64,000 nucleotides of DNA from Albizia julibrissin. Its lineage: Eukaryota; Streptophyta; Magnoliopsida; Fabales; Fabaceae. A program made the translations under genes and the position numbers. The notes under the pieces are model-generated. The model was not told the origin of the DNA. It saw only the letters and a program-made list of their open reading frames with translations, and searched no databases. Below are positions 31,265-44,099 of the stretch, piece by piece. Location of the stretch: the NCBI GenBank assembly GCA_037074505.1, contig CM073482.1, positions 9,992,001 to 10,056,000 of the forward strand, in the 5' to 3' direction. The stretch's first letter is position 1, and each line of letters opens with the position of its first letter.

Positions 31265-33936
31265 CACTAGTATAAAATTGTTTTTTTAGGTCGTCACATT
31301 TAGACCGTTTATAGCGGATATGGTCTAAAAAGTATGAATGATGACAGTTTTATAATTATCAAGAACTTATACTACAAGTTCTTAAAATATGCGGTCTAAA
31401 ATAAGTTATTTAGACCGGTTATTCAAATAACCGGTCTAAAAAGATAAAAAAAAATTAAAAGCTTTTAGATAAGTTGTCACTAATAATCGGTTTTAAAGAT
31501 GAAAATTTAAAAAAAAAAATAAAAAGCTTTTAGACTGGTTGTCATTAATAACTGATCTTAAAGATGAAACATTTTAGACCGGTTATTTTGTAAACCAGTT
31601 TAAAAGATGTAGAATTAAAAAGACCTATATTTTTTTTCCTTTTAAGACCGGTTATTAGTGACAACCGGTTTAAAAGTTAAGATTTTTAGACTTGAGTTTT
31701 ATTTTAGTCGGTCTAAAACACTTTCCCAAATATCAGCTCCTCCTGTGCCTAAATTGAAACCTCTTTAATCCTATGAGCTCTGTCATTTTTTGAACTCCTC
31801 CATTGCGCTCCTCCCTTTTTCACACATTGCTCCTCCGTCATTACTTTTGCCGTTGTTGTGTTTCTAAACTTCGCCATTGTACACTCCTCTGCTGTGACTT
31901 CCCTTTATTGGTGTAGTGAATTTAACCTTTGTCGACTCTGCCGTGACTGTGGCTGGAAGCTAACTTCTTGGTCTTCAGTTGGGTTAGTGTTCTCTTCTTG
32001 AGTTGTTGTTCTATAATCAATAATGTTGTGTTGAATTGCCCTTGATGTTGTTTTGAGTCCTTAATTCCTACAAGTCGCTGTTATAGGTGGGTGGAAATCT
32101 AACTATTTGGAAAAAAACTGCACATATAGTTTAGATGCTCTAACATATTCCCACAAGTCCCTATTGCTCTATTATATTTTGAGCTCTTAATTCCCACAAG
32201 CCATGATTGTAGTTGAATTTTATTGCATGCATTGCATTGGGACCCGACTTTGAAGTGCATATTACTCTTAGTCCATTGAAATTAAGATTTCTTATCACTT
32301 TACATAATGAAATAACTTTGCATTATCTTTATTGCATTTTGAAATTTTGATGAACATTTTCAGGTTTCACATGAACTATTTGACTTAGGAATTTTGAATT
32401 TATCTGTTACACACAAATGTCAGTATTCCATTCACTGTCTTATTTGTGGCAAAGTTTGAACTTGAAATTGGTTGGGGAGTTCATTTATAAACTCGATTTT
32501 CCTCTTTACCAAAACTCGAGTTTTGCTACCAAACTTGATTTTTTTTATGTATTTCCATCTTTTGAATATTTCTCCAGATAAAACTAGCGAAAGTTGAAAT
32601 GCAAACTCGAGTTTCTTTCTTACTAGAACTCGAGTTTTGCTCTCAAACTCGAGTTCTCCAGGAGTTGCAAGATTATGAACAAGTCTCTGGATAAAATTAA
32701 TTAGCGAGAGTTCAAATGCCAACTCGAGTTCATCTTAGCCCACAACTCAAGTTCTGTCCCAAAACTCGAGTTCTTGTGGCAACTTCAGTTTCTGGCTCAG
32801 CTTCTCTGGAAAACTTGCGAGAGTTATATTAAAATATTCATGCCAAACTCAAGTGCAGCTATCAAACTCGAGTTCTTAATTAATCAGAACTCGAGTTTTC
32901 TTCAAAAACTCGAGTGAATCAGCTATTTTGCAAACATGAAATTGTTTGTTTGTGAAATACTTTTAACAACCAATTTAACTCAATGTTCTTGATTAAACTT
33001 TAATATTCATTTGCAAAACAATTCATTATCATTTGTTATTATGAAAACATGGATTCTAACAACAACTTTTGGTTTTATGTCTTTGTGGTTCTAACAACAT
33101 GAAATTGTGGTTTTCATATTTAATTGGGTTTATGTTTTTGTATAGGACAATTTCTGGGATATGGGTGATACATGTATGATGTTGATACATGCATGGGATT
33201 TGAGGGATTGACCTCTGTACTTTTTCTTCCCTTTGTTTTTTTGTAAAACTGAGAAGTTTTCTATATAAACTGAGTTTGTCTTCCCTATGCTTTTCTTTAA
33301 AACTTGTGAAATTGAAAGTGCACAAAGTTGAGATTTTGCTGATGTCATTGTTAAATTGTGGGTCATTATTATTTCAGTAGATTCAAATTGTGTTTTAAAA
33401 TGCTTGATGATAATGTGTTGATATTGTTGCTGAGAATATAGGTAGAAAGAATGATGATAATTGTTGACAAATGAAATTGTTGCTTCTAATTGTGTGATAA
33501 TGTGTTGATTTTCAATGATTTATTGTTGTTGCTTCTGTGGAATGTGGGGTGTAGGAATGCTGCTGTCATTGCTTCTGATTGTATGTGATTATGTTATTAC
33601 TTCTATGAAATGTGGGATGTCATTGAAATGGCTTACTGGGTAAAGATAATTTGTAAAAGGAATATTTTTTTAAAAAAATGAAATTTTTTTTGACCAGTTG
33701 TGGATAACCGGGCTAAAAAAATACTTTTTAGACCAATTGTTATATAACCGGTCTAAAATGTATGACATTAAGACCTGTTATTTCAAAAATAGGTCTAAAA
33801 TGTTGTTCTTTTTAGACCAGTTGTTATACAATCGATCTAAAAAGTAACCGATTTTTTAGACCGGCTGTATTAAGACCTCATCCAGAACTGATTTAAAAAT
33901 TCATTTTTACCGATCTAAAAAATTATTTTTCCATTG
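31265..33936. mobile_element. Probable non-autonomous CACTA element F
   Basis: Left end CACTAGTATAAAATTG; the right end (TTATTTTTCCATTG) is only a weak inverse. Both ends carry many short subterminal motifs, GACCGGTTAT and AACCGGTCTAAAA and their inverses (31300-31710 and 33690-33905), the layout of a CACTA element. A CT-rich leader (31750-31900) lies at the left end in plus orientation. No transposase is present. The interior contains the CTCGAG minisatellite. The flanking duplication is ambiguous (TAT on the left, ATATAT on the right). Confidence 0.65.
32515..32926. repeat. AACTCGAGTT minisatellite inside element F
   Basis: Nine exact CTCGAG sites within about 410 bp, nearly all in the palindromic context AACTCGAGTT, plus several one-base variants (AACTCAAGTT, AACTTGATTT). 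A longer period is visible: CTCYRGATAAAA...AGCGARAGTT...AAATGC recurs near 32572, 32684 and 32800, about 112-118 bp apart. No convincing gene in it; a 96-codon open frame on the minus strand simply follows the repeat. Confidence 0.88.
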
Positions 33937-34602
33937 ATATATCTACTACATATTGTATATTAAAACTACGTGATTTTCTCCCTCCTTCATACACACACAC
34001 ATCGCTAGCTTCTTATAGTTAATATATAGTATAGAGTAATGTGTGTCTTCATAAAGTGCTTTTCAATCGCTAAATGTTATTCTTAGAAAAAAAAATGAGA
34101 TCACCCTCACCATTTAACACCAAAAACGACAAAATTTTTGGTATTGAAGAAGCAAAGGAGAATAAGGGCATAGGAGAGAAGCTGAATCGAGCATGTGAGG
34201 AGGTGAAAGGACAATTATACATGGTCCTAAACAATATGTAGGGTGTAGTCAGGAGATCTAGAGTTAAATTAGAATTACCAAAAAATGATATTTTATCCAA
34301 ATTTAAATTTAATTTTTTAAATTTATGATTTAGATTTGAGTTTAAATTATTATTTTATTATTTCTAACTCTTTATAAATAGAGTTTAGGGTTTTCAGTTG
34401 TAAGCAACTTTAATTGATCGATTGAATATTAATTCATTTTCCTTCTGAATATTCTCTCTCTGCCTTCTCCCTTTGTCTGATTTCCTCCTCTTTCTTGTTG
34501 TCCTCCCTTCTCTAATTTCTCTACTCCCCTCTTCACTAATATGTATAAGCAACTTAATATGCTTCACTAATAGTATAAGATTTCAGGTTGATACTTTTAA
34601 TT
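33937..34602. other. Intergenic stretch, no gene recognised
   Basis: Includes a CT-rich run at 34435-34535 and a TTTATAAATAGAGTTTAGGG sequence (34372-34392) that could be a TATA-type promoter. No coding region follows, so this may be another element's leader. Confidence 0.35.
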
Positions 34603-34842
34603 TTAAGGTTAATATAATTTTTTATTTTGGAAGTTCACTTTCATTTTAACTTTGGTTCCTCAAGTTTCAAACAAAAGGTTTTAGTCTTTCAAATTTCATT
34701 CCGTTTAAAACATTGATCCCTATAATTAAACAAAACTCTAGACAATTTTGCTCATGAGGTACCAAAACTTTACTTGAAACTTGAGAAACCAAAACCAAAA
34801 TGTTGGTAAATTTGAGAAACTAAAAATTTTATTAACCCTTAA
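34603..34842. mobile_element. Foldback MITE, 240 bp
   Basis: Left TTAAGGTTAATATAATTTTT and the inverse of the right end, TAAGGGTTAATAAAATTTTT, pair well. Inner arms CAAGTTTCAAACAAAAGGTTT and ACTTGAAACTTGAG continue the pairing. No coding sequence. Confidence 0.65.
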
Positions 34843-35097
34843 TTTTATAATATATTTGTTTAACCATTTAATTCTAATCTCGTTCTGATTTTTGTATCGA
34901 TAATTGTTATATTTAAAAAATTAAAGTTAATATGCTAATATTTAAAATTTTAAAGCTAGCATTTTATTAATGAAGAGATGAAAATCAAAATGAATTGCTA
35001 TGTGGACTTAATTTTGCCATTACGTGTTATATTATGTGGGAGACGAAATTGTTTGTTGGCGACATGCGATACAACAAGGGGGAAAAATTAATGTATA

Positions 35098-35332
35098 TAT
35101 ATCTTATCTTAAATATAATATTCAGTTAATTTTTTTAGAAAGATTAAGAAAGTTAATTAAATTACTTTAAAATATTTATATTTATATTTTTGTCTCCAAA
35201 TTAATTTGTCTGACTTATAAACTGATATATATTTTAATGATACATAACATATGTTATAATTCAGTAATTTATTTACCTTCCTTAATCTCCTAAAAAAAAT
35301 CAACTAAATCTTATATTTAAAATAAGAGGAAT
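35098..35332. mobile_element. MITE of the TTAAATATAAG family, inverted copy
   Basis: TATCTTAAATATAATATTCAG at the left and ACTAAATCTTATATTTAAAA at the right are inverse. The interior runs in reverse relative to 27261-27490 (GATACATAACATATGTTATA). Confidence 0.55.
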
Positions 35333-37241
35333 ATAAATAATGAACACTTCGCTAATTATTAATCCTAAGAAGAACACACAGATGCATGCATGAAGATTGA
35401 GAAAGCCAAATGAAAGGCAGGGACCAATCGGCTAATAATTTCAGACCAGAGTGACACCAACGTAACAACGGAACTCTATACTCGTGCATTCACTACGTAC
35501 ACTTTACACACTTTTGGCTGTTACTCCTTCACTTGACAACATTTGAGGTACATAAATTTCACATGTTATTTCACTTGTCAACATTCACCGGTCGGCGTGA
35601 AAGACTCAATTTGGCTCCCTCTCCAAACACCACCTTTCTCTTTCTTGTCCGGTGACATTTGACGTGTAACTCGTAACATCCGTCATGTGATTCTACGTAC
35701 CATGAAATCTTTCACCACATCTTTAAAACAATACCCCCTCCCTCTATACACACACACAAACACACATACTTATTCGTTATAAACAATGAAGTCATGAGAA
35801 CAATTATTTTTTGTTATCAAGTTAAATTACCTATTAGTACATCTTGGGTCATATTATAGACTATGATTATTTATTGGGTAACATCATGTATATTAATTTG
35901 GTTTCACGTTAGAAATCACTGATGTGAAATGAAATACGGATTTAATGAGAATGCCAATTAATTAAACTGCTCCAACACATAACGTGGCTCTACTATAATG
36001 TTTGGGTCTAGCGATTACTCTATTAAGTTCATAATTGAAACTCTCGGTGGTCCTTGAAAGTAGAGTAATAAGGAGTAAAGAAATATAGTGAATTGGCAAG
36101 AAAAAAAATGAAGTAAATAAATAGTAAAAGAATTCATTGAGAACCCAATCATGAGTAGTAAACGATCTATTTCTAAATTATCGACAATAATCAATCTTAT
36201 AAACGAATCCTATTACTATCAACATCTTAATCAACAAAAGCGTAATCATGATTATGTTACATCTCATCAACGAATATTTACAACTTTTTTTTGCCACTAG
36301 CTTCGTTACGTTCCACTTTTTGATTTCAACACGGCATATGCTGCCCTAAAAGGAGCAGCCCAATTAAAATTATTATCCGCAATAGTGAAATTTATTAGAT
36401 ACAATGACATCGTCAATTTGCATGATTAAATTTTGCAAGTGGAACAAATAAATGACTTATTTATACTAGCATATTATAATGGACAATTACATGTGTTTCC
36501 CGCCATCTTTAAAGCTAAAAAAGTGGATTTTGCATATCAAATGGGTTTACTTTCTAGCTATATAGCCAAGTAGGCACATACAAAATGGCTTTTACAAAGC
36601 CAATGAAATAGCTAAAACGTGCCTTGATTTCATCCTTCGTATATTCATAGACAAAGACGAAGCTTAGATGATAACCTAAATAATCTCGAGTTTTTCTTTC
36701 ATCATTTTATTATTGACAAGAATCCTAATTATTTTCATCTTGCACAAAGTTATCTGGATCCATATGATCATAAAAAAGCAGGAAAAAAAATCGAAGAAGC
36801 AATATAATGATGGGCATATTAATTATTTTTGCCGGGTTAGTTACATGTATATATAATCTCTAGTCTACTTCATTAATTAAAATTCTTTTATACTTAGCTT
36901 GATGCATGTCAAGCATAAATGAATTTAATTAGCTTGGCGTGGGAGATGTCTCATATCAAATAGAGTTGGGGGTAAGGTATATAAGTTAAAAAACTCTTAT
37001 ATGCTCGTTGTTTTAAGGTTTTGGGAGAAGATGTGATGTTGTGCTCATTTCTATGCGTCTTGTAATTGTCTGTATGGGTAAATTAGAAATAAAATGGGAA
37101 GCTAAGAATAGGAGGGAAATAAACTTTAATTCATTAAAAAGATAATAGTACATGAAATAGGAAGTGAAGTTAATACTTCCATGCTCCTAATATATCCTAG
37201 TCAAATGAGAAATTAAATATGCTAATATGGGCTAACTAATA
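35333..37241. other. Intergenic stretch, no gene recognised
   Basis: Between 35400 and 35760 the base composition is less AT-rich and includes CACCGGTCGGCGTGAAAG and a (CA)n run, but there is no open frame of note. The rest is AT-rich with nothing assignable. Confidence 0.45.
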
Positions 37242-37488
37242 CTCCCTCTCTAATCTTTAATATAAGAGCCAGTTGATATTTTTTTGGAGAGATTAAGTAA
37301 TTTAAATAAATTACTTAACTATAGTATATGTTATATATCATTAGATTACACACACACATTAAGTTATAAGTCAGATAAATTAATTTAAAAAAAAAGAGAA
37401 ATATAAATATTTAAATATAATTTATTTAATTTTTTAAATCTCTTTAAAAAAGTGTTAATTAGCTTCTATATTACAGATCGGAGGCAGT
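37242..37488. mobile_element. MITE of the TTAAATATAAG family
   Basis: CTCCCTCTCTAATCTTTAAT at the left, TATTACAGATCGGAGGCAG at the right in rough inverse; core TTACTTAACTATAGTATATG and ATATCATTAGATTACAC. Confidence 0.65.
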
Positions 37489-37585
37489 ACTATAATATAA
37501 AAAACGAGGAGGGTCTAAGTTAATTAGGAAATAAGAGCTAGGTGGATGGCTTGAAAAAGTAGAAGACGTTTCTAGTGCAGAGTTG

Positions 37586-38297
37586 CACTACAAAAAGAAC
37601 AATTGAATTTCTTACAGAATTTTCCACAAATTCAACTTTTCTGACAGATTTGCGACATAAACGTCACAAATAGATGCGTCACAAATGAATTTATGATAGA
37701 ATCAATTCCGTCGCAAATTTATTATTTTTATTTTTTAATTGTGAGCTTTTGCTAGTCGCGTTGAAATAAACCTGCGTTATATTATTACATAATGTTATAT
37801 ATATAATACTATTAAAACATAATTAATTAAGTAAAAATTTGAAAAATTATTTATATATTTATAATTAATTAATTTGAAATTCAACAAATTTTAAGTTTTT
37901 AATAAATCTTCTTATAACTATATTTTCGATCAATTTTTTAAAACTTAATTATATTTTTAATTAAAATTACTTAATAACTAATACTTTAAATATTATTTTT
38001 AATATAAAATTATAAATATAATATTAATAAATAATAATATTTTTTATTTTTAATTAAAATTATTTAATAATTAATGTTATATTATTATTTTTAATATAAA
38101 ATTTTATAATTTTTTTTATTTTTTCCACAAAATTAGCCACGGAACTTTTCCGTGGTAATTTAGCCATAGAATTTTTCCGCGGTGATTTAGCCATAGAAAA
38201 ATTTTGTCGAAAAAATTTCAGATGGGATTTGCCACAGAAAAAATACCGTGGCAAATTTGGTTGAAAATTGAGTGTTTTTTTTTTTTCTTTTGCAGTG
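37586..38297. mobile_element. Small CACTA-like element G
   Basis: Left end CACTACAAAAAGAAC and right end CTTTTGCAGTG (inverse CACTGCAAAAG), with the 3-bp duplication TTG on both sides (37583-37585, 38298-38300). Subterminal motifs TGCGACATAAACGTCACAAAT (left) and GCCACGGAACTTTTCCGTGG (right) are themselves short palindromes. No transposase; 712 bp. Confidence 0.78.
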
Positions 38298-38894
38298 TTG
38301 CGTGTTGAATTATGCTTGATAATGAAGATGACTTGTTAGGGAATTGAAGGGGCCTCTCTATAATCCCCACCCTCTTAGATTTTAGACTTTAGGAGGTAAA
38401 AACTCCATTTTGGTCACTTTCTCTTATAACTAATTTCTCTCCACTACTATAAAAAAGGTTTTTAACGGTGCACCTTTAATGACGCTTCTCAAAAAAGCGT
38501 TGTAGGTAATTTTTTTTAAAGGAAAAAAAATTATAAACTATAACGCTTTTTATTATAAACGTCGGCTAAGGGCATTGCCTTGACTGATGCTTTATATAAA
38601 GCGTCGGGTAAAACAATTGATATAAGAAAAAAAATATAGTAAAATAATGTTGAAAAAAATTATACTTTAGCCGGCGCTTTTTTTAAAAGGGTCGGCTAAA
38701 ATATTAAAAAGCGCCAGCTAAAATTAATATTTTAACTGACGTTTTTTTAAAAAACGCCGGTTAAGGTCAAGGCAATATATTACCTTTATCCGACGCTTCA
38801 CGAAGGTGAGGCAATATATTGCCTATTGCCTCAACTAAGGCAATCAATTGCCTTATATTAAAGGCACGCAATATATAATTGCGTGCCTTTAATA

Positions 38895-38898
<4 letters not shown>

Positions 38899-38949
<51 letters not shown>
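38899..38949. repeat. (AT)n microsatellite in element E
   Basis: About 25 AT units within the left subterminal part of element E. Confidence 0.93.
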
Positions 38950-38958
<9 letters not shown>

Positions 38959-39421
38959 TAAATATATAAATATTAAATATATATTTTCTATAAATATAAA
39001 AAATTTTAATCTATAATATTTGAAATTGAGTTGGTTATATCTGACAATTGCCTTCGAAGATATAATTTAAAATTAAATTTTAATTATGATGCAAAATTAA
39101 ACAAAGTAAAAATAAAAAAAAAGTATGTTAAGTATATATAAAGCATGAGAAATGAAGGCCAGATCTAGGGAGATTGTAAAAAAACATGTTAAGTTACTTT
39201 AAAAAAACACACAAAAAAAGTAAATAATTGACCTTGGACGGCTCTTTAACGTAAAGCGCTGGCCAAGGTGTATTACCTTAGCCGGTGCTTTGCATGAAGC
39301 GTCGGCCAAGGCAATAAATTTATTGCCTTGGCTGGTGCTTCGTGGGAAGCGCCGACGCTGAGGCAATGGCAATATATATTGCTATTGCCTCACTAAGGCA
39401 ATATATGAATTGCCTTGGACG

Positions 39422-39422
<1 letters not shown>

Positions 39423-39467
<45 letters not shown>
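39423..39467. repeat. (AT)n microsatellite in element E
   Basis: About 22 AT units, directly following a GCCTTGGACGTTA subterminal motif. Confidence 0.92.
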
Positions 39468-39470
<3 letters not shown>

Positions 39471-40318
39471 TTTAAAATAATATATATTTATTGTCTTCAA
39501 CGACGTTTGTTTAATTAAGGCTATTGTTTTTTTAATTATTAAAAACTATAATGCTTGTTAGGAAAGCGCCGAAATTTCTCTAAACTTTATATGCCACTTG
39601 TACATTAAGCACCATATAATGTTCTATTTTAACTTTTCACCATCTCGTCATTCTCATCTTTCTCGCGCGCCTTCTAGCTCCCAATTTTTTAGATATCCAT
39701 TACTCCACCATCTTGTCTTATCCATTCAGTCCCTACTATATTGTCTTGGTTCCTATTTCCTACAGAAGCCCTTTAGCGTGTAAGTGCTTTTTTATATACA
39801 GAAGTTTAAATCTATATGCTTTCTTCTTCTTCTTATTCTTCTTAGTTAAAATATGTCATGAATCTTATATTTATGTTTAATTTTTTTTCCAGGTATTTAC
39901 TTAAAATTTCAATGATGCCTTCTTAAACTTCCTATACATTGTAAGTTTTTTAATTTTTGAGCTTAAATCTGTATGTTTTCTTCTTTTTTTTTATAGTTAA
40001 AATATGTCATGAATCTTATTTGTATGCTTACTTTTTTTCAGATATTTAATTAGAGTTCTTTCATGCTTGATAGATGAAGATGAGAATTAAATATTGCAAA
40101 GAAAACCTGCAAGTTTGATGATTGATTTGGATACAAATACAGATCGAGGTTTCATTAGGAAAAAAAATCAGTTACGCAAAAAAAAATTTATTCAAAAAAA
40201 GGACCTTTTATGACGCTTCCTGTGGAAGCGCCATAAGAGGTTATTGCACCTCTTACGGCACTTCCACAGCACCTCCTACGGCGTTTCTAACTGGAAATGC
40301 CGTAGGAGGTCAGTCTTT

Positions 40319-40346
40319 TAATAATAATAATAATAACAATAATAAT
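40319..40346. repeat. (AAT)n microsatellite in element E
   Basis: TAATAATAATAATAATAAC followed by AATAATAATT; about nine units with one substitution. Confidence 0.85.
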
Positions 40347-41221
40347 TAAATACAATGTTCCGGCATTTTTTAAATTCAACAAGCGCCATAGGTTCTTCTT
40401 ATGGCATTGGATGCTATGCTGTTTGCAAAATGACATAATATTTTTTTTAAAAAAAGTGCCGCTTATCATACTTTTTGTAGTAGTGCTCCCCTATTCTCCT
40501 AAATCAAACAAGAAACTAAACATCTTCTCCTCTTTCCTTCAACCAAACGTAGTTCATTGTAACCTTCTCTACCCTATCCCCACCTCTCTTTAATGAATGT
40601 CTCCTACTCTCCTATCTGTAGACCTAAACATACCCCTTACTTTCATATTTTAAGACTACTACTAAAAAGAACACTTTTACACTTTATGAGACAAAATTAT
40701 ATACATATTTATCTCATACCTTATAAAATTACTTAAAATAAGATAGTTCAAACATTACTACAAAAAAGACTTTTAATGTATGTATTTATGCCCTTTAACG
40801 TCCTTTTATAGGAGGATGCCTATATGAGCGATGTAGTAAATAATGGTAATAACATCCATTAAAAAAGGGACCTCTATAGTGAACTTTAGGTGTCTTTTTT
40901 ACAAAAAGGGACACCTAAAGTGGACACTTTAGGTGAGAAGTGTGCCTAATATGACTTTACGCGTCTCTTTTTGCTTACAGTCGTTAAAAGTTTTTTTTAA
41001 AAAAAATTATTTATATTTTTTTGCTCATCAATTAAAAACTATAGAAACATGATTAAAGAATGATTCATAAACCGCAATATCCTTACAAATGGTAAAGAAA
41101 CATCCAGCACTAGCTAATTAAAGTGTTAACTCCTACTACCTAATACTATATACAATAACCATCACAAAGTGTCAAAAGGTTGTCTACTACACAACTATAC
41201 TAACTAATATAAAAATACACT

Positions 41222-43790
41222 TTACTGATCTATGAGTTGAAGATGTCCGGCCAAAAAGTCTATGATCAAATTAGTGTCATCATATAAGTAGGAAGCTTCA
41301 TCATAAAAAATCTGTAAATTAGAAAATAAGCTTAGATAAAATCAATCAATCAAGTAAAAGAATTAATTAGCAATTTAATTACAAATACCCAAATTATTAT
41401 CATTCGATTACCTGTTGAAAATCGCTTGTAATTCCGCTTTGAATGATGTTATACATATACAGTATAACATAGTATCCGCATTCAGTGCTCCTTGGTTGTC
41501 GAGGGCACTAAAAATCAAAAGCAAATTATTAAAATCAATAAAGGCATATCTAAAACGATCATCAATAAAAGAATTTGAATTGCAATCACTTACTTTTGGA
41601 TAAAACCACTTCAGGTCTCTAATAGCTATAGCCTCGCGTGACTCACCATGGAATCTATATGTCTAGGTCGCACTATCATTAAAATGAAAATCCACAGAAA
41701 TTAGAACAATTCATTTCAGTTAAGAATAAATGAAATACAAACAAAAGAACTTATGTGTTGAAGACAAATTTTGTTTCTTTGTCTAGCTTTTTACACAAGG
41801 AATCAAACAAATAGACGGTGCTAAGGCGAGGACAAAACACACAGGCTCCAATGATAACTATAACAACATACACAGATTAAAATGAAGTTAGATGACAAGG
41901 CAATTATTTCTTAAACATCTTAAATAAAAAAAATTAAAATGTGTACCCTTGAACAATTAGTGCTAGATAACAACAAAAATTTGTCGCTCCTATTGCGTAG
42001 CCCACATAGCTCATCCTTGCTTCCAAAGTATTAGTATCCCTTTGTTGTATTTGCAAGACGTAAGAATCCATATAAATCATGTCTTTCCATGTCGATGCAT
42101 ATGTGGTGGAAAGAGCTAAAATAGAATTAAAATGATAAATGAATTATTGAATGTATGAAACCAAAACACCACTACATTAATTACAGGAAAAAAACTCATT
42201 GGATTGCAAGTTTAACCCATCGTACATCTATCTCCTCCAAATGAATCAACTCCTTGAGATCTTTGTTGTCAATCGTGAAGGGATACATCAATGTTAGGCC
42301 CATAATCGCTGGAGGTATCTGCAAGTTGATCTTGCGAATGCCTTTGTAAAGTTGTTGCAGTCGTGCCAAGAAGGGTAATTTCGCTGCATCTTGCTCATCC
42401 TATTATTAGAACATAAAAAACAAATTATTAGTAGGATGCTAACAGATCTCAAGTAATAGTAAGGTAGTTCCTACCATTGGAGGTGTTGCCAATTTTCTAA
42501 TAAGATTTTAAGGCTAAAGGATAAAAGATCATATCGCTTGACCTACCGTGACAACCTCTACATAAGGAACATGTATGACTTCACCTTCTTCCCCCTCTCG
42601 AACACATGTCACAGTCACCATACGTAAATGCTGTAGAATTTTCTTATGATGGTAGGTGATAGCTTGTGTGTGAATGAGAGCATCGGCAACAACACGCAGC
42701 AGTGGAGCATCCAAATAAAGGGTGCAAGGTTCTTCATGCCCTGGAGTGAAAGAAGGGTCGCCAAAGGGTTCCTCCAGTGGGTTATAACTTCCTTTGGTGT
42801 TGGGGATTCCTGGGTTCTACACCCGTCACTTTCAATCTTTGATTCAAACATAGATTTTATTTCACCACGTAGTTCTGCCAACAGCTCTTCTCGGAGCTTG
42901 TCACGAAGTTTGACCTCGAGCTCTTGTTCGACTTTCTCGTAAATCTTGGCTACAAGCTCTCTACTAGGTTCAGCTTGTGACGAATAATGTAAGGCTCATC
43001 CAAAATACTTTGCGACACCAACTCCCCTTGGCTCCCCTCGAACACGACCGAGGTGATTTGCCTTCCCAATCGCCATTGACAAGATGTCCATCCATCCACT
43101 TGGAGTGAATAAACCTTGGCTACTTTGATCTTCGAGTTCATCCTGTAGCATACAATTTTATCATAAATGAAAATTAAACACTACCAATATGAAAAAAATT
43201 TAAAATTAAATACTTATGCTTTAACTACTTACAATCCTCACGACAACCTCAACAACAGCCGGATTTATGAACTTCCCACCAATAATCCTTTCTGCTTTTC
43301 ATTTTTGTGACGCTGAGGAACTGGGATCTAGAAAACAAAGCTAGGATCTAATTTGGCCGCTTCCTTTATTTTCTCCAACTCTTCTTCCATCATCCTCCGC
43401 TCAAGCTTCCAATAACCACTATGAGACATGCAATACTGATACTTATTTGATGCTTTCCTCTTTGTATTTACTAAACTTACTTCATGTGAAAGAAAAACAA
43501 TGAAAAAAGAGTCAATGATGTCAAGTAAATTCAAATAAAAAGTTCTATACTATGATAAAAGAAAATTTTCCTAAAATTGAGGATCTTCTCGTGATGCCAC
43601 AAACAACCTCTTGTCCTCTGGAGACAAATACGAATAAGTTTTACATAGATCCTGACATTTTGTTTCCCATCAAATGTAACTTTGTGTGAGCTTGTTCTTG
43701 AAATCTTTCTATTATAGATAAACATCCCCCATCCAATGCTTGTACATCGCCTTGGTGTCTAGGACATCGAATATTTGCTGCAGGAATAAA
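41222..43790 (-). pseudogene. Ulp1/Transposase_24-like gene of element B, decayed
   Basis: Homologous to 6550-9273 of element A, exon by exon, lacking the first exon. The last exon runs 41222-41311 and ends LIDQ-stop. The protease part keeps His in YHWSLCV and Asp in YLFDSL (both near 41810-41870) and Gln and Cys in CPRQPRSTECGYY (near 41500). The exon-5 donor site is altered (AATGAG where A has GGTTAG), and frame breaks occur in the exons at 42.5-43.1 kb and 43.57-43.77 kb. It therefore cannot give the full protein. Where A has stops in exons 5 and 6, B has sense codons (CAA, TGT), which helps to date the lesions in A. Confidence 0.78.
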
Positions 43791-43850
43791 GATAATTATA
43801 TTTAAAGCAAAAGGAATAAAGATACAAATGCAGATGTGTCAAAGATTTAT

Positions 43851-44096
43851 TCCATTATAAAGTAGGTGATCTCTTATAACATCAACATCACGTCGACTCT
43901 CATTTAAACAATTGACACAAGAACAAAAATACATCTCATTTTTTGTTGGAGCATTCCTTCTAGAAAATTCAATAAACTCTTCCACCACATTCTCATATTC
44001 TTTACTAGTTCTCAAAGCATTCATCCAGCTATAATCCATTTTATTACCACCTAAGCCATTCCCAATAACACTCAAGTTTAGAAAAATTGTCAACAA
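43851..44096 (-). pseudogene. N-terminal remnant of the element B transposase
   Basis: Encodes the transposase-associated domain start (MDYSWMNALRTSKEY, then CSCVNCLNESRRDVD), closely matching 12770-12988 of element A, and ends abruptly at the deletion junction near 43850. Everything from the Transposase_21 core onward is absent, so no activity is expected. Confidence 0.85.
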
Positions 44097-44099
44097 TGA

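Larger units (their letters stand above)
38452..40485 (+). mobile_element. Non-autonomous CACTA element E
   Basis: Ends CACTACTATAAAAAAGG and CTTTTTGTAGTAGTG, with the duplication CTC at 38449-38451 and 40486-40488. Subterminal repeats at both ends are built on GCGTCGGCTAAGG, GCGCCGGTTAAGG and GGAAGCGCC motifs in both orientations. A pyrimidine-rich stretch at 39640-39735 may be a transcript leader. No transposase is present. Contains two AT microsatellites and an AAT repeat. Confidence 0.85.

Noticed and set aside
32432..32722. 96-codon open frame on the minus strand
   Set aside because: Its repeated EFESKTRVLVKRK-type blocks follow the AACTCGAGTT minisatellite; it is a by-product of the repeat.
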